From the NCBI GenBank assembly GCA_023055505.1, contig JALIRH010000004.1, forward strand, positions 31,687,502 through 31,751,501: a DNA stretch of 64,000 nucleotides, in the 5' to 3' direction. Source of the DNA: Callipepla californica brunnescens. Lineage: Eukaryota > Chordata > Aves > Galliformes > Odontophoridae. Position 1 is the first letter of the stretch. Every line of letters starts with the position of its first letter. This document shows positions 10,021-23,400 of the stretch, piece by piece. The position numbers and the translations under genes were made by a program. Under the pieces are notes generated by a model. That model did not search any database and had not been told where the DNA came from. It worked only from the letters and a program-made list of their open reading frames with translations.

Positions 10021-10620
10021 AGCTTGCGTTGTCTTCTGGGAGCAGATGGCTGGAGGACAAGTGGGGTGTCTGGGCACCTTCTGGTTGGTTCTGCTCCAGC
10101 TCTATTTTTTGGCTGAAGCTGCAGGTGGTGGCTTGCTGGTTTCAGTGCAGGTGACTTGTGAGCTGCCGTGGATCTCTGCTGCTGAGTGCTGGAGTGTCTG
10201 GCTGGCAGCATCAGGCCATGTGTTAGCTTTCCAGGTCCTGCGCTGCTCTGGAGCACTGCAAAGGCTCCTTAAGGAGATGGCTGTGCAGAACACATCTTTG
10301 CTTGCTGCACTGTGGGGCAAAAGTATTCCTAGGAGGGGCTCTAGGGAAGGAAAAGCATCTCCTGGACCTGCCCAAGGGCTCCTGCCAGCCACAAAGATTC
10401 AAAAGGTTGAACTGCAAGTGAAGGGCATGTGAAAGAAGCAGGGTGTTAGCAGCCATATGTGCTCTGAAGCCCCCAGTGGCTGGAGTTGGCTCCAGCTGGG
10501 GCAGATAAGTGAGTGTTTGGCCTGGCACGGCTCTCTTCTATCCCAGGAGCAGGAGAGGCTGGTGTTATCCCTTGGCAAAGGGAAGACAAGCACAATTCTG
10601 ACCCAGCCCCAGTGTCGTGA
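10021..10620. other. Gap between the NPC2 and LTBP2 3' ends
   Basis: About 600 bases between the two convergent transcript ends. Open frames occur on both strands but none resembles a known protein. Confidence 0.45.
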
Positions 10621-10624
10621 GCCA

Positions 10625-11321
10625 CAGGGCCCAAAATAAATGTTTTATTTAACAACATGAGAGAAGTTTCCAGCAGACTCGGTTAAAAAAAAAAAAAAAA
10701 AAGTCACCAACTTTACAGAAACTAAGCTGGAACCCTGCCCACCTCCCCAAAGCCAGCGCGGGGCACAGAGGCACAGCGCAGGGGTAGGGATGTGCCTGGG
10801 ACAGCTGCAGGGTGAGCTGGGTGTGGGACCCCCATCCTCTCCACCACACCTTGAGGTTGGGCAGCAGCTTTAGGGAGCCGGGGTTGCTCCCCCAGGGCCG
10901 TGTCCCGGGGCAGGCTGCATGGTGCGTTAATGCTCACCGCTAGGTCAGTGCAGCAGTGATGCTCCCCATAGGGAGGTGAACCCAGCCTCTCTGCAGGGTG
11001 CGGGGAGGAGCTGGGGCTGTGTGGCAGGAGGTGTCCTGCGAGCCCCCGTGGTAAGTGGCACTGTGGCAGGTGCTGGAGGCCGGGCTAGGGTGGGCTCTGC
11101 TGCAGAAGCAGGGGCTGGAGGTGAGGATGAGGTTACAGAGGCTGGGAACTCAGCCCTGGCGGTCACAGCCAGGAAAAGGTGGCAGGGGAGTTGTGCGCTT
11201 TGGAGGTGAAGGGACAAAGGGCTTAGAAGAAGCCACAGCCCCGGGGACCCTTTTCCACACCACCAGGTCCCAGAGAAGCGTGCCACCAGAGGGGAGCAAC
11301 CCCACTGCCACTCCCCTAGAG
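10625..11321 (-). other. LTBP2: LTBP2 3' untranslated region (inferred)
   Basis: This lies between the LTBP2 stop codon and its candidate poly(A) signal on the minus strand. The stretch is GC-rich and has a long open minus-strand frame, which is coincidental because it runs through the stop in a different frame. Confidence 0.55.
10635..10649. terminator. LTBP2: Back-to-back poly(A) hexamers; the minus one probably ends LTBP2
   Basis: AATAAA on the plus strand (10635-10640) is followed by TTTATT (10644-10649), which is AATAAA on the minus strand. The minus signal lies about 670 bases after the LTBP2 stop and is its best candidate. The plus signal could serve NPC2 read-through transcripts. An A18 run at 10685-10702 lies just upstream of the minus signal, inside the LTBP2 UTR. 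Confidence 0.6.
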
Positions 11322-11488
11322 CTATGCTGCTGCCGGGCTCTGGGCTGTCTGGGGCACACAGTGGTGGGGCTGAGCCAGTGCCACATAGCCTGGCAAGCAG
11401 CGGCAGCGGTAGGAGCCCTCTGTGTTCTCGCAAGTGCCACCCTGGCACAGAGGCACAGGAACATCCGCATCCTCGCACTCGTTGATGT
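11322..11488 (-). CDS. LTBP2: LTBP2 last coding exon: C-terminal cbEGF and stop
   Basis: The exon encodes [20 protein letters not shown] then [20 protein letters not shown] and [15 protein letters not shown], then TAG. Acceptor CTCCTCCTTGCAG. The tail past the last Cys is short, as in other LTBP2 proteins. Confidence 0.96.
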
Positions 11489-14400
11489 CTGCAAGGAGGA
11501 GAAGAGGGGGTGAGATGGTGGCACAGCAAGCAGTCCCAGCATGCCCTCCCTTGCCCAGGCTCATCAAGATCCTCCGTGTTCCCCAGCACATCCAGGCTGC
11601 CTACTGTGACTCCTTCAGCCGCTGTCACGCGGGGTTGCACCTGACTCCTTTGCCTTGCTGCTGTGTTCAGCACACCTGCAGAGCCCTTGAAGTATGACAT
11701 CCCCAACGCTTGGCACCCCAGCCACAGGCTGCAGCTCCAGCATAGGCCCTCCCCATGCTTTGCAGGTGGTGACATCCTGGGGAGCACAGCAGCTTCCCAC
11801 TGACAAGTCCTGATAGCCTAAGATCTGGGAGAAAGGCCACATCCAGCCTTAGAATATGTCCTTTCCCAGCCTGACAAGGCCAGGAGGCAGATGATGGTGG
11901 CCCTGAGAGGCTGATTATCACCTCCAAGACCAGAACACAAAGGAACCTCGTGCTATGCAAACAAGGGCTTGTTTTATTAACCTGCAAACTGTGCCAAAGT
12001 GCTTGTGTGGGAGCCCTGGAGGCAGCCCTGTGCTGCAGCTCTGCTAAACACAGCAGTTCCAAACCACACCAACATGTGGAGAGGCATCAGTAGGGCCTCA
12101 TCCCTCTGACCACAGGGCTGAGCATGAGCCCCTCGACCACTGACTCCAGCCCTGTCAGGGGCACCCGAGGGCCAGCAGCAGCAGAGCAGTGTTAACAGTG
12201 CACACTAAACCCTGGGGCTCCCTGAGCAGTGTGAAACAAGCACTGGCTGGGCAAGGACAGAAAGAGCAACAAGAAAAGGCTCCATAAATACATTAACAGG
12301 AAACAATGGGGAATGTAAGTCTGGGCCTTATCGGGGGAGGAAACAAAAGCCAGACAATGCCGAGCTGGCTGGTGCAGCCGATGCAGGCCTTGTTCCAGCC
12401 ATCATAAAAATGCTCCTTCTGACCAGATTCAGAATGGATGTTTCAAGTGTTTAAAGGAGAAGCAGAAGCTCTGGGAGCTTCATTTCTCAGTGGAGAGGCT
12501 TGACAGACAGCTAGGTAAAGCTGCTCCAGCTCATCTGCAAACAGTCGGTGCTCCAGCACTGAGGAGTCTGAGTTCCCTCTGAGGTGGAGGATCAAGGAGT
12601 TCCCTGGGGAATGCTGCAAGTGCCTCCATAAATGGAGAAGGGGGATCTGGAATTACAGATTGCTCACTCCCATCCACTTAAACAAAGCAGGTTTCTGGAT
12701 GGTTAGGTCACTGCCCTCCTCCCCCAGAAGGATATAGGGGCTGTTAAATAGCCAGAGAGGATCCGTTCAGGCCTGATTATGTCAAGCAATCTGGTTCCCC
12801 TTACTGACCCGATAAGCAATCTGTGCGATAAGGGGGGAACAGTGGGTATAACTCTTGGCCAGGATAAGGATTTCAACACGCTCTCACATGACACACTCAA
12901 GTGGACTGAGGAAATAAGGGCTAGATGAAACTGCAGCAAATGCACAATGGGTCACTAAGCTGCGCCCAAGAGATAATCAGCAATACTTGGCTGTTAAAAT
13001 AAAAATCATTCAAAATGTAGTCTGTGGAGTCAATCCTGATCCCTGCTCCAGTCAGTGCTGCCATCAGTGTTGTCAAAGGAAGACTCTTCATGCTCGTAAT
13101 AGCCATGTGATGCCAAGCTGTGAGTGCTCTGATCCCTCAGAGAAGTCAAATTCACTGAAGTCAAGTGCAAAGCACCGTAGGTGAGGAAGAGCAAACTGTG
13201 CACAAATGCAGAAGGGGGAGCAAGAGGCTAGGCAGCTGTTCTGCCCAGCAGCACTGGAGGAGGAGAGGCACCATTATGTCATCCAGAAAGGATGATGGGG
13301 GCTGGAATAAGTGCCCTGCCTAAGGAAAGAGGCTCTTCATCTGTTCTGTTGGGTGCCTGGGGCTGACCTAGGGAGCTGCACTTTTTAAAGAATGGACACA
13401 TAGAGTGAAGATGTAGAGCAGATAACAAGAGAAGCTTTAGAGACCATCACTTATAGGACAGGGTGGAAAGTCATGTAAGTTTAGAGGAAAGAAAACAGAA
13501 GCACAAAACCATCTGTGCACAGGAATGCTACACAAAGAAGGCAGTGACCAGCTGTTCCTTGACATCCCCAGGTGCCCTGACACAATGTTCCCAGCTCCAA
13601 GGCCACAAAGCACCCAGGAGAGAAGGGAAGCCTCTGACAACCATCCCAGGCAGCACCACCAGAGAGCGGCAGCAGATAAGGGAAGCCCAGGCCAAGAGCA
13701 GCAGAACCAAGAGCCACTTACCCACACAGGCCATGAGGGTCATGTCCAGCTGGAATCCATCGAAGCAGTCGCAGGTGTATCCCTCTGGGACGCGCACGCA
13801 ACGTCCATTCTCACAGCCGTTGAGGATGCCACACTCCTCAGCCTGCAGCCCCTCAAACCCCTCATAAAGACCTGGAGGGTGGCAAGGGTGTGTCAGAGCA
13901 GGAAGACTGCTTGTCTGACCACAAAGGGGACATCTGGCACATGGTGGGACGGTGCTGGTGGGGCTGGGAAAACTGAGAGCATCCAGAAGCATAGCCAGGA
14001 GGAGAGCTTGCTGCAAGCCTGGAGCATCCCAGCTGGGGTGGACACAGGCTGGGTGAGAAAGCAGCTCTTGTGTCTCCCAGTACTCACCAGGTTGGCTGGG
14101 CAGGTAGCGGGGTGGGGGCCGCCCTGGGCTGTGGTGGAAAGGGCTGCCACGAAACTCGCTGCTCAGTTCTCTCCGAGGGAAAGGTGTGTCAGGGTTTCCA
14201 TACTCTGACTCCAGGTAGTTGTAGTAGGGGCCCATGTCTGGGCTGGGAAGGCCATAGTGGGGATCTTCCAAGCCTGGTCCATACTCATACCTAGGTCTTT
14301 CTCGGACCTCAGCGCCTCTGTCACTGTCTTCACTGGCTCCGTTACAGAGGAAAGCAAAATCGGCTGTGGTGAGAGAAAAGTAGTGTCAGAGCTCAGCAGG

Positions 14401-17400
14401 GCTGCTACAGCTGATAGAGGGTGCATCTGCACTGGGCCAGCAAAGCCTCAGCAGGCTCAAGATACATTTCCACATTTTGCTGGAGGAACACAATCTTGGC
14501 GGAGATCAACTCCTTTCTGAAGCAAGCGAGTCCTTGAGCAATGAGAACCCAAATCCCCAGCATGCTCCCTTCTCAGGCTGGGTGCCTCTCCTCTCCTAGA
14601 CTGAGCAGCCCTGGTGCTTGAGAGACCTAAGGGAAGCAGTATGATGCACGGAGCAACTCTTCCCTCCACCACCTCAGACCAGTTCAACCCAGCTGGAAGG
14701 TACATTCTGCCCCATGGTGCTGCCCAAACCTGGAGAGGCAGGTTAGCTCACTTGCACTGGCTTTGGCAACAAGGATGGCAAGCGGAGGCCTAGCTGCAGC
14801 CACAGTGTGGCATGGCACAGCACAGCTCCACTAAGAGGTGCTTCCCTCACCACCCTGCTCACCAGAGGACCTGTGTGGACAGAGCGCACAGTTCTGGCCC
14901 CAGGCTTCGCCAAGGCGGCAGCAACACTCGGTGTAGGTGGTCTGCTCGCCATGCAGCAGGTCTTGGCAGATGTAGTCAGAGACAGTCTGCCAGCAGACAT
15001 CCAGGTGGATCTCATACTCTTCCAGGGCATCTGCAGGTGACATGAGCAAAATCATTCAGAAGAGAGCCACCCACTGCCCTGGCAAAGATGACTGTGCACT
15101 TCAGGCCCGGCCCCTCCTGCACTCTGTGGGGTGACCCTGCTGCAGGTGGGATGGCCCAAGGTGTGCTGAGGCTCACCTGCCCTGCCAGAGAGGTTCACAC
15201 AGCGGTTGCCAGTGGCATCCAACACAAGTGGGAGGCTGCAGAAGCAATGGTAGGAGCCGACCGTGTTCAGGCACTCGCCGTTGATGCAGTACACCTCGTT
15301 CTGGCACTCATCCTGATCTGTCCACATGCAGGATGGAGTAATGTCTCAGGCAGGCAGGCAGGGGCAGTGGGGCCCATTCCCTGCCCAAACACTGCCTGCT
15401 GCCTCTTCCATCCCCAGGAGGATCACAGAGAGCCTCTTGGCCAGACTTGGCCCTGCAAGGACAGCTCTACCATCCCTGCACTCAGTGGTGGTCCTGCTGC
15501 TCTTTGAGGCCATCTTACCTACACACTCAAGCCTGCCAGCATCATAGTAGTAGCCTGTGCGGCAGAAGCACTTGTAGCCTGGCACCGTATTCAGACACTG
15601 ACCATTGCGGCAGAACTCAGAGCCAAAGGTCTCACACTCATCCATGTCTGAGAGGAGCAGAGAGAGGAGAGAACACGTTTCAGAGGTTTCTCTGACAGGA
15701 TGTCAGCATACCCCATCACAGCTCCGGGGAGATATTTCTGGGGCTCTGTCTCCATGCAGGGAATCGTACAGTGCCTTCCCTCTCTCCACTGGAAGAAATG
15801 ACAGAAAATGGTGCTTGCTAGTACCTGTGAAGGAGATTTTTCCTGAGAGCGGATCCTCTTGAGGAACATAGCCCTTCCCAAGAGGGCAGATCTCTTGATA
15901 CTCCACTGGCCAGGAGGCAGATGCCAAGATGGGAAGAAAGCAAGCAGCTCTTTAGTGCAACCAATCCGGTGGGCAGAGCATGGGCCCTGCTGGGAGTGCT
16001 GGGGTCACCATCCTACCTGTACCCAAGATGGGGCAGGGGTAGGTCTCACAGTTGTCACCCCAGGCTGCCCCCACAGTGCAGCAGCACTCCTGCTTCGTGA
16101 CGTTCTTGGCCAGGACACTATCACACAGGCGAACATCGCTGATGTGGTAGTAGCACTGCTTGCGCTCCATGCTGTCAGAGGGTTGGGTTGTGTGTCCCTC
16201 AGGGCCCTCTAGAAGATAGTAGAGCAGGAACAGGATGGGACCCTTGACACTCCAGCACAGTACCCCACTCCACTAGGTCCTTCATCAGTGGCCTTCTCAC
16301 TTTTAGGATCCTTGGCTCTGCCCAGAAGGTTCTCCCATACCTGCATGGCCTCTTACAGCCCAGGCACCTCCTGCATCCCCCTCAGCTCCCCCCACCCCAG
16401 CCAGCACCACCACACTGCTGCCCTATTTGTTTCTCACCCACAGCTGCCCGTGGCCGGCACTGCCCTGCCTCTGTGTCATACTCCTCATGGTCACTGGGGC
16501 ACAGGCACAGGAACGATCCCTCCACGTTCTCGCAGAGTGCGGTCCCACACACTGCCACCATCAACTCACACTCGTTCACATCTGCAGAGCAAGGGCAGCA
16601 GTCAGTACCAGCACACAGGTGGGAGGGCTGAGGATGCTAGGGAGCCCTGCCTCAGCATGGGCAGGCTCTGCAGGGTTTGCAGCAGCTGAACACTCTTCGG
16701 TGGGGGCTGGAAACTCGTGAGGGAGAGCTGGGAGCTCTGTCAGCACTGTGGCTCAAAGCAAAGCTGTAAAGAGCTTCCTGCCCTGCTCTCAGGGGATCCA
16801 AGCAGCCTGAGCTCCAGCTGCTATGAGGCGCAGCACCACAGGATCAGCTTAGTTTGAAGGAGGTCAAATCTCCATCAGATTAAGGTCTCTATCTAGGCCA
16901 ACCCCCTGCTCAAAGCAGGGTCACTTATGGATTTAACCACGCACCAAGGGTCTGCTGTGCTAAGGGAACAGCACAGGAGGTTGTTTTTTTATTCCCAGCA
17001 GGATCTCCTATCTGTGTTTGAGGTTCTCTGTGCATGGATGCAGACCTAAGAGTCATCACATAGCAGGGTCACTGCCACACCAGTCATGCATTGGCTGATG
17101 AACCTTCCTCACTACGTAACAGAGTAATACCAGGGGACAGGGACCCCAGAAAGTAACTCACCAACACAGTAGTGCCCAGAGGGTGAGCTCTCGTAGCCAC
17201 GGTCACAGAGGCAGCGGAAGGAGCCATCCGAGTTCTCACAGAAGCCATGGCTCCCACACAGCGTCTCATTGGCGCACTCGTCTATGTCTGCAGCGGCAGG
17301 AATTGCAGCAATTGCCCTGGAGCCCAGTGGACGCCCTCAGCCCAGACCCTTCTGCTCTGACCCCAAAGCCTTGGGATCAGGGTGAGCATCACCTTGATGT

Positions 17401-20400
17401 GAGGGACTGGATCTGGCTCAACCCCTGACTATGAGTCTGAGTGTTAGAGGGACAGGAGCAAAGGCACAAGCACAGTGAGCTTAGGATGAGCATCCCACAC
17501 CCTTCCTGCTGCTGAACCAGGCAGATTTCTCTGCAGTGTGCAGAGCCCAAATACCGTTACCTCCTAGTATTGTCTCCACAGAGTCCTAAGCAAAGCCCTG
17601 AGCCCAGCAGCAGCTCCTCCTTGCTGCAGCCTCCCCTGAACTGGAGGAGATGGGGAAAATGCAGAACTCCCCTTTCACTTTTCCTTTTGCCTGATGCTGG
17701 AGTTTGAATGCCAAAGCCAGCCATGCCTAGTACAGCATAGCAGCAGCTTTCCCTTTATCCAATGCTGCCAGGCACTGGGGGCTGCAGCCTGGGATGGCTG
17801 TAATCTGCCCAGAACTCTCCCAAGCAGAACACAGCACAATGCAGTGTCTGTTCCAGATGCCAGGAAGAGATGTCTAGACACAAGCAAGCATCTCAGCCAA
17901 GAAAACAAACTCCCGGCATTATCTGCCTCCCCACTGGCCACATGCTTCCTCCTCCTCTACGTCCCTGGCAAAGATGTCCCACAGCCTTGTTCCTGCCAGG
18001 AAAGGGACAGGGACACTGAGGCTGTACTCACCAATACAGTCACCCAGGGGTGTCCAGTGGAAGCCAGGCTGGCAGCCCATGATACAGCGGTAGGAGCCCA
18101 GGCTGTTCTGGCACCGCCACGTGCCACAGATGGCATCCCCATATTCCTTACATTCATCTACATCTGCAGGGAGAGGGGCAAAGGGACAGGGATGGTCCAC
18201 TGGAGACCTGCTTGCTCAGGGCACACCCTGGGCCAGGCTCAGTTTCCAAGACCCTCGGCCTTCCTGGTCCTCCTTGCAAGTCATCAGCAAGCTTGAGTGC
18301 TGGGAAGCTCTCAAGATGATCTCCCCAGTAATGAGCTCTCACCTATGCAGTCATCAGTCTCCTGGGAATGTTTGAACCCATTTTCACACAGACACCTGTA
18401 GGAGCCTTCTGTGTTCAGGCACTGGCCTCGTGAGCACCGGGATTTGTCTGTGCATTCATCCACATCTGCAAAATCAGGCACAAATCATCAAGCTGGATCT
18501 TGCAGCAAGCGAGTGAGGAAGAGGCAGGACCCTACCACCAGCCAGCTCACCTTGGCAGTTGACTCCTCCAGCCGAGCTGGAGAAGCCAGGAGCACAGATG
18601 CAGAAGTAGGATCCATGGTTATTGAGACACTCGCCGTTGGGGCTGCAGATCTCACTGTTCAGGCACTCATTCACATCTGCAGAGGGAGCAGAGTCAGAGA
18701 GACTCACACAGCCCTTTTCCTGAGCCATGTGGATCCCCTCTCCAATGTCTCTTACAGGCCCTAACAGGGCTCCTGGCCCCTGGCTTTCATAACATGAGGA
18801 GAGAGACCTTCCCTATCCATGGTGATCCTGCATTTGGCTACCATCTTATGGGTGTGTCACGCGTGGTGGCATCACCTGTTTTGGCACAGGCACCCTTTCT
18901 GTCAAGAAGGGGATCCATTGGGAGGATGCATGCCCTAGACCCCGAGGGCTACAGGGATGGGGTTTGTACCTTGGCACGCACTGCCATTGATGAGCTCGAA
19001 GCCAGCCCGGCAGTGGCATTCATAGGAGCCCAGCGTGTTCCGGCACTCTCCCCCCAGGCACTGAATAGCAAGGTCTGCACACTCATCCACATCTGCCAAG
19101 TAGAAGGGTACAGCACAGAGTGAGATCCCAAGTACTGCCACCACTGGAGAAGATCCCCATTTACGGCAGCTGTCACACAGATGTCATCCTTGAAAGTGGG
19201 CCTGGACTGCCACCTTGGAGCAACCAAACACAGTGAAAAGTCAGCCCACATTCTTCACCCTCCTCCATTATAGACATGGGGCTATAGACCCAGCATCCAC
19301 CTCCAGCTGAGCATTGGATACCACCAAGAGGGCAGTGCAGAGCCTCTCTTCAGCCACCTGCCCCTGAGCAAACTTGGAAAGTACCCCAACATCAGCCATG
19401 CATCCTGTGGTTCTGCTTTCCTATTCGCCAGCCTTGCCTTGATGTCTTCCTTCTGGCAAAGCTGGCCCAGACTCGTGTGGCCCCATCATTCAGGACTGCA
19501 CCTCTCACCTGTCCCCACATTACAGGCTCTGCAGGTGAGGCTCAAGGGCAGGAGGCAAGTTCCCACATTAAGTCCCAATGCAGCAATGGTCCTCACTGTC
19601 ATTCTGCTGGGCTGTTACCTAAAGGGACTTCGCTCTCCTTCCCAGAAGCCATGTGCAAGGCAGAGGGAAGGTGGTACTTCCCTGTATAGGCTGCTGAACA
19701 GGCACCAGAAGGCATGTTAGTGGAGGAGGTCCTGCTCTGTTCTTCTCCCCTGCCAGGAGCTAAAACACTGAGGCTGGCAGCTTCTAAAGGCAAGGAAGAG
19801 ACCTTCTCTTCCTCTCTGCAGAGTGATGAGCATGCCACAAGCATAAATGAGCATCACAGCATCTGAGGATAGGGGTACCCAGTTGTCCAGCTTCAAAGGG
19901 TTGCAAGTAGCATCTCCTTTAGGAGATGAACCATAACCTAATTTATTTATCACAAAACTATCATGAAACCCTTATCATTTTTCAAATATGAAACCCATAT
20001 CCACAGACAAGGCCACCAGCCAAGGCAGGGAAGAACATGCCATACTGCCACTGGGTCAGTGTGACCCAAGTGGTATCGAATCCTGATAAGATGCCCTCGT
20101 GACATGGCTGGGACAAGGTGGCTGAGAAGGGGGCACATGAAGTCTTGGGAAAGGGGCATAGCATGCAAAAATGAGATGGAATGTGACCTCATTTCATACT
20201 GGGTTCCTCAGATAGCTACATAGAGGAGAAGCAGGGGAAATTCCCCTCTTTTCTCCCTCTTCCGAGTTGAACCACACACTGCTCCTCAGTGCCAAGTTTT
20301 CAGGCTTCCTTGCATTCCTCCAGCCTTAGTCAACATTCCCCAGGTCACCAGAAGTCTCATCTATGAGTCCTTCCTCCCACCTCTTTCCTGAGTGAGGAGA

Positions 20401-23400
20401 ATCTCCTTCCTGCCATCCACTTGCAGCCCCCATGCTACCTGCTGTCTGGAAAGCTGAAGGGCTGTAGAAGGATTTTGCAGTTAAAGAAGTCCCTCTGCCC
20501 AAGCAACAACCTAGATATGGATATGTCTCTCCCCGTCCTGGATACTTTTTCCCTCTGACACCCACTTTTCTGTCCCTGGGAGAGGGATACCTTCACATGT
20601 GCTGCCATCTCTAGAAATGGTGTAGCCAGCATCACAGGCCATGCAGGAGTAGGAGCCCTCGGTGTTGAGGCAGAGTCTGGAGGGACAGGCAGTCTGGGCT
20701 GCGCACTCATCGATGTCTGCGTAAGCACATGAGGAAGAGTGAGGACATGAAGAAACCATGACTAGGGGCAGCTGAGCTGAGGGAACTGTCTGACATGGGA
20801 TGCAGAGAGGCAGCGCTCAGGCAGAGCCAAGATGTCCCCTGTACCTTCACAACTCTTCCCATCAGGTGCCACCTCATAGCCTCGGTAGCAGGAACATCGG
20901 AAAGAGCCATCCAGATTGACACATTGTCCATGAGCACAGATTCCTTCCAACAGGCACTCGTCCACATCTGTGTTACACAGCAAAGGGCAACATAGCTTGG
21001 AAGGATGCTCAGGGCTGTCCCCACCACCCAAATCAGGAGGACACTGCCAGACAAGTATGTTGCATGTACTCCTGGCTCTTTGTGAGGGTAAGGGTGCCTC
21101 CCAGGGGCAGTCTAAAGTCCTTACCAATGCATCTTCCGTTCCTGGGCCGGTAGCCATCCGCACAGCTGACACACCTGTAGGAGCCTGGGGTATTGATACA
21201 CTTCCCATGGGGACAAGGGCTGGGATCCACACACTCATTGATATCTGCCAAGAAACACACTCTTTGTGTTTCATCCTGTGCCAGGATGCCCCCAGCAGCT
21301 GGGTCCTCACTGTGCCCCTCCAAGACAGGGGTGCCCAAGGGGAGGTGAGAGGGATTTGTTAGGGCTCCGGCAATGCTTTTCATAATCTCTCAGGATCCAA
21401 CACCCACACCTGAGGGCTGACATAATCCAGAAGCAAAACTTGCTTCCAGAGGATGTTGCCAGGGCCAGAAACATGCATGGGCATGGAAAGGGTTCAGCCA
21501 ACATCTGCACAGAGCTGCTCTGCCAGCAGACTTTCATAACTATGATTAAGAGGCAGCCTCCAGTTCAGGAAGTCCTTAAGGCGTGTGCTTTCTAGAGGCC
21601 GTGCGGGGGGAGAGCATTCTGTGCATACCTTGTTTCCCCAGTATTCCTAAAATATACTCCTAATAACTCTGTTGGAAACAAGCTAGTGAGGAAGGGGGGA
21701 TCTTTGATCAGGCGCAGCGTGTATTCATGAGGTCAAATTCTCTGATGGGCCTGGGTCATGCCAAGTGAGAGGGATGCTGGGGGGACAGGTGGCCTGACCC
21801 TCTGCAGCCTGCTCTCCTTGCAGACCACTGGCCAGCAGAGGTGTCTGGACACAGAGTTAAGCTGGCATTAAAATACATAGGCATCTCCTTCCAGAATGGG
21901 AAGTGAGCACTGGATTGGTCCCAGTGCGCTGTAGAGGCTGTTCCTGGGAAAGTCAGAGGACAGCAGAAGTTCCCTTTGACTGCCCAGGAAAGCTTGTCCC
22001 TCTCATGGACAGAGGAGAGGACAGACAGCCATTGGAGAAGCACAGGACTTGCAAACATGGATTGATCCATCCTCCACCCCAGAAAGAGTAAACCTGTAGC
22101 AAGGGGGACAGGCAGCAGAAGCTTCACCTTCACATTGTCCTCGGAGGCCCATCACAAAGCCCTCCTTGCACTCGCAACGGTAGGAGCCAGGGGTGTTGAC
22201 ACACAGCTGTCCTGGGCAGGTAGAGGGCTGCTCACACTCGTCTTGATCTGGCGACACAGAAAGAGACAAGTCCTACCCCTACAATCCTGTGATTCTGTGT
22301 GATCCTGTGAAGTCCTAAAGCCTTCCCCCTCTGGAGCTGGGTGCAGCAGAAGAGCTGCTCCATCTGCTGAAGTTTGCCCAGGAAACACATTCCAGGGTTC
22401 TGCTCCAGATCCCACTCATCCCTGACTAACCCCCTCTGCCATGAAGCAGTGAGCAGTACACACATGCACATACGAGAGAACAAGGAAGGGAGAATGGGGA
22501 GGCCCTGGAGAGGTGACAATGCACTGCCAGGTAGGCACCACTTACCCTGACAGCTCTGCTTGCTCTCCAGGAAAACCAGGGTGTACCCAGAGTAGCAGAG
22601 GCATGAATAGGAGCCTATGCTGTTGACACAGTGACCTTTTCCAGCGCAAGGATCTTGCAGACACTCATCTTCATCTGGGCTCAGGCAAGGAAGGAAGACA
22701 GACTGTCACCATGAGCAGCTCCTGCTGTTCCCAACCAGCCCCACTGTACAGTGGGTGGGCAGGAGCTCAGCAGCAGAAATGCCAGATAACCCTCCCCCAG
22801 GAGGACCACAGAGTGTTCTAACACTTTGCAGCAGTTTCTGTGCATAAGGAATGGGGAAACTGGTCTCAGCCTCAGAGCTGCTCTGGCCTCATCTGCCCTC
22901 CTCACCCTTGAGAGCAGAGAAGGTGACAACATACCGACACAGTGCAGATGGCTGGGATGCAGTGTGTAGCCCAGGTGGCACGAGCAGCTGTATCCATCCA
23001 GGGTGAGCACACACACGCCAGCTCCACAGGCAAGGGATGAGGAGGCACAGCCACTGGCCCCTGGGTGGAGAGAGCATGGGGCTGGGGGCCGCAGTGCTCA
23101 CTGCAGCCCCAGCCCCACAGAGAGATAGAGATGAAGAGGGTGGGAGAACTTGGAAGATGGGGGATGACAGCAGGCCCCCTCCCCTGCTAAGTAGGGTGCA
23201 GATGGTGGTGGGTGGCAATGGGGTGCAGGAGAGGGCAGCAGCATCACCTCCCAACCCCAAACAAAAGGCTATTGAGGGAGGCACATTCCTTAGCAAGGTG
23301 CCTACGCCAGCCTTGCTCCCAAAGGTGCTCCAGCCCCAGGCGGAGGGCCGGGGCTGCACTCCCAGACACTTAGGCAACCCTGGAACAACAGCCCTCTTGT

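Noticed and set aside
10945..11787. 280-codon open frame over the last LTBP2 exon
   Set aside because: It is in a different frame from the true cbEGF exon and continues through the 3' UTR. GC-rich composition explains the lack of stops.
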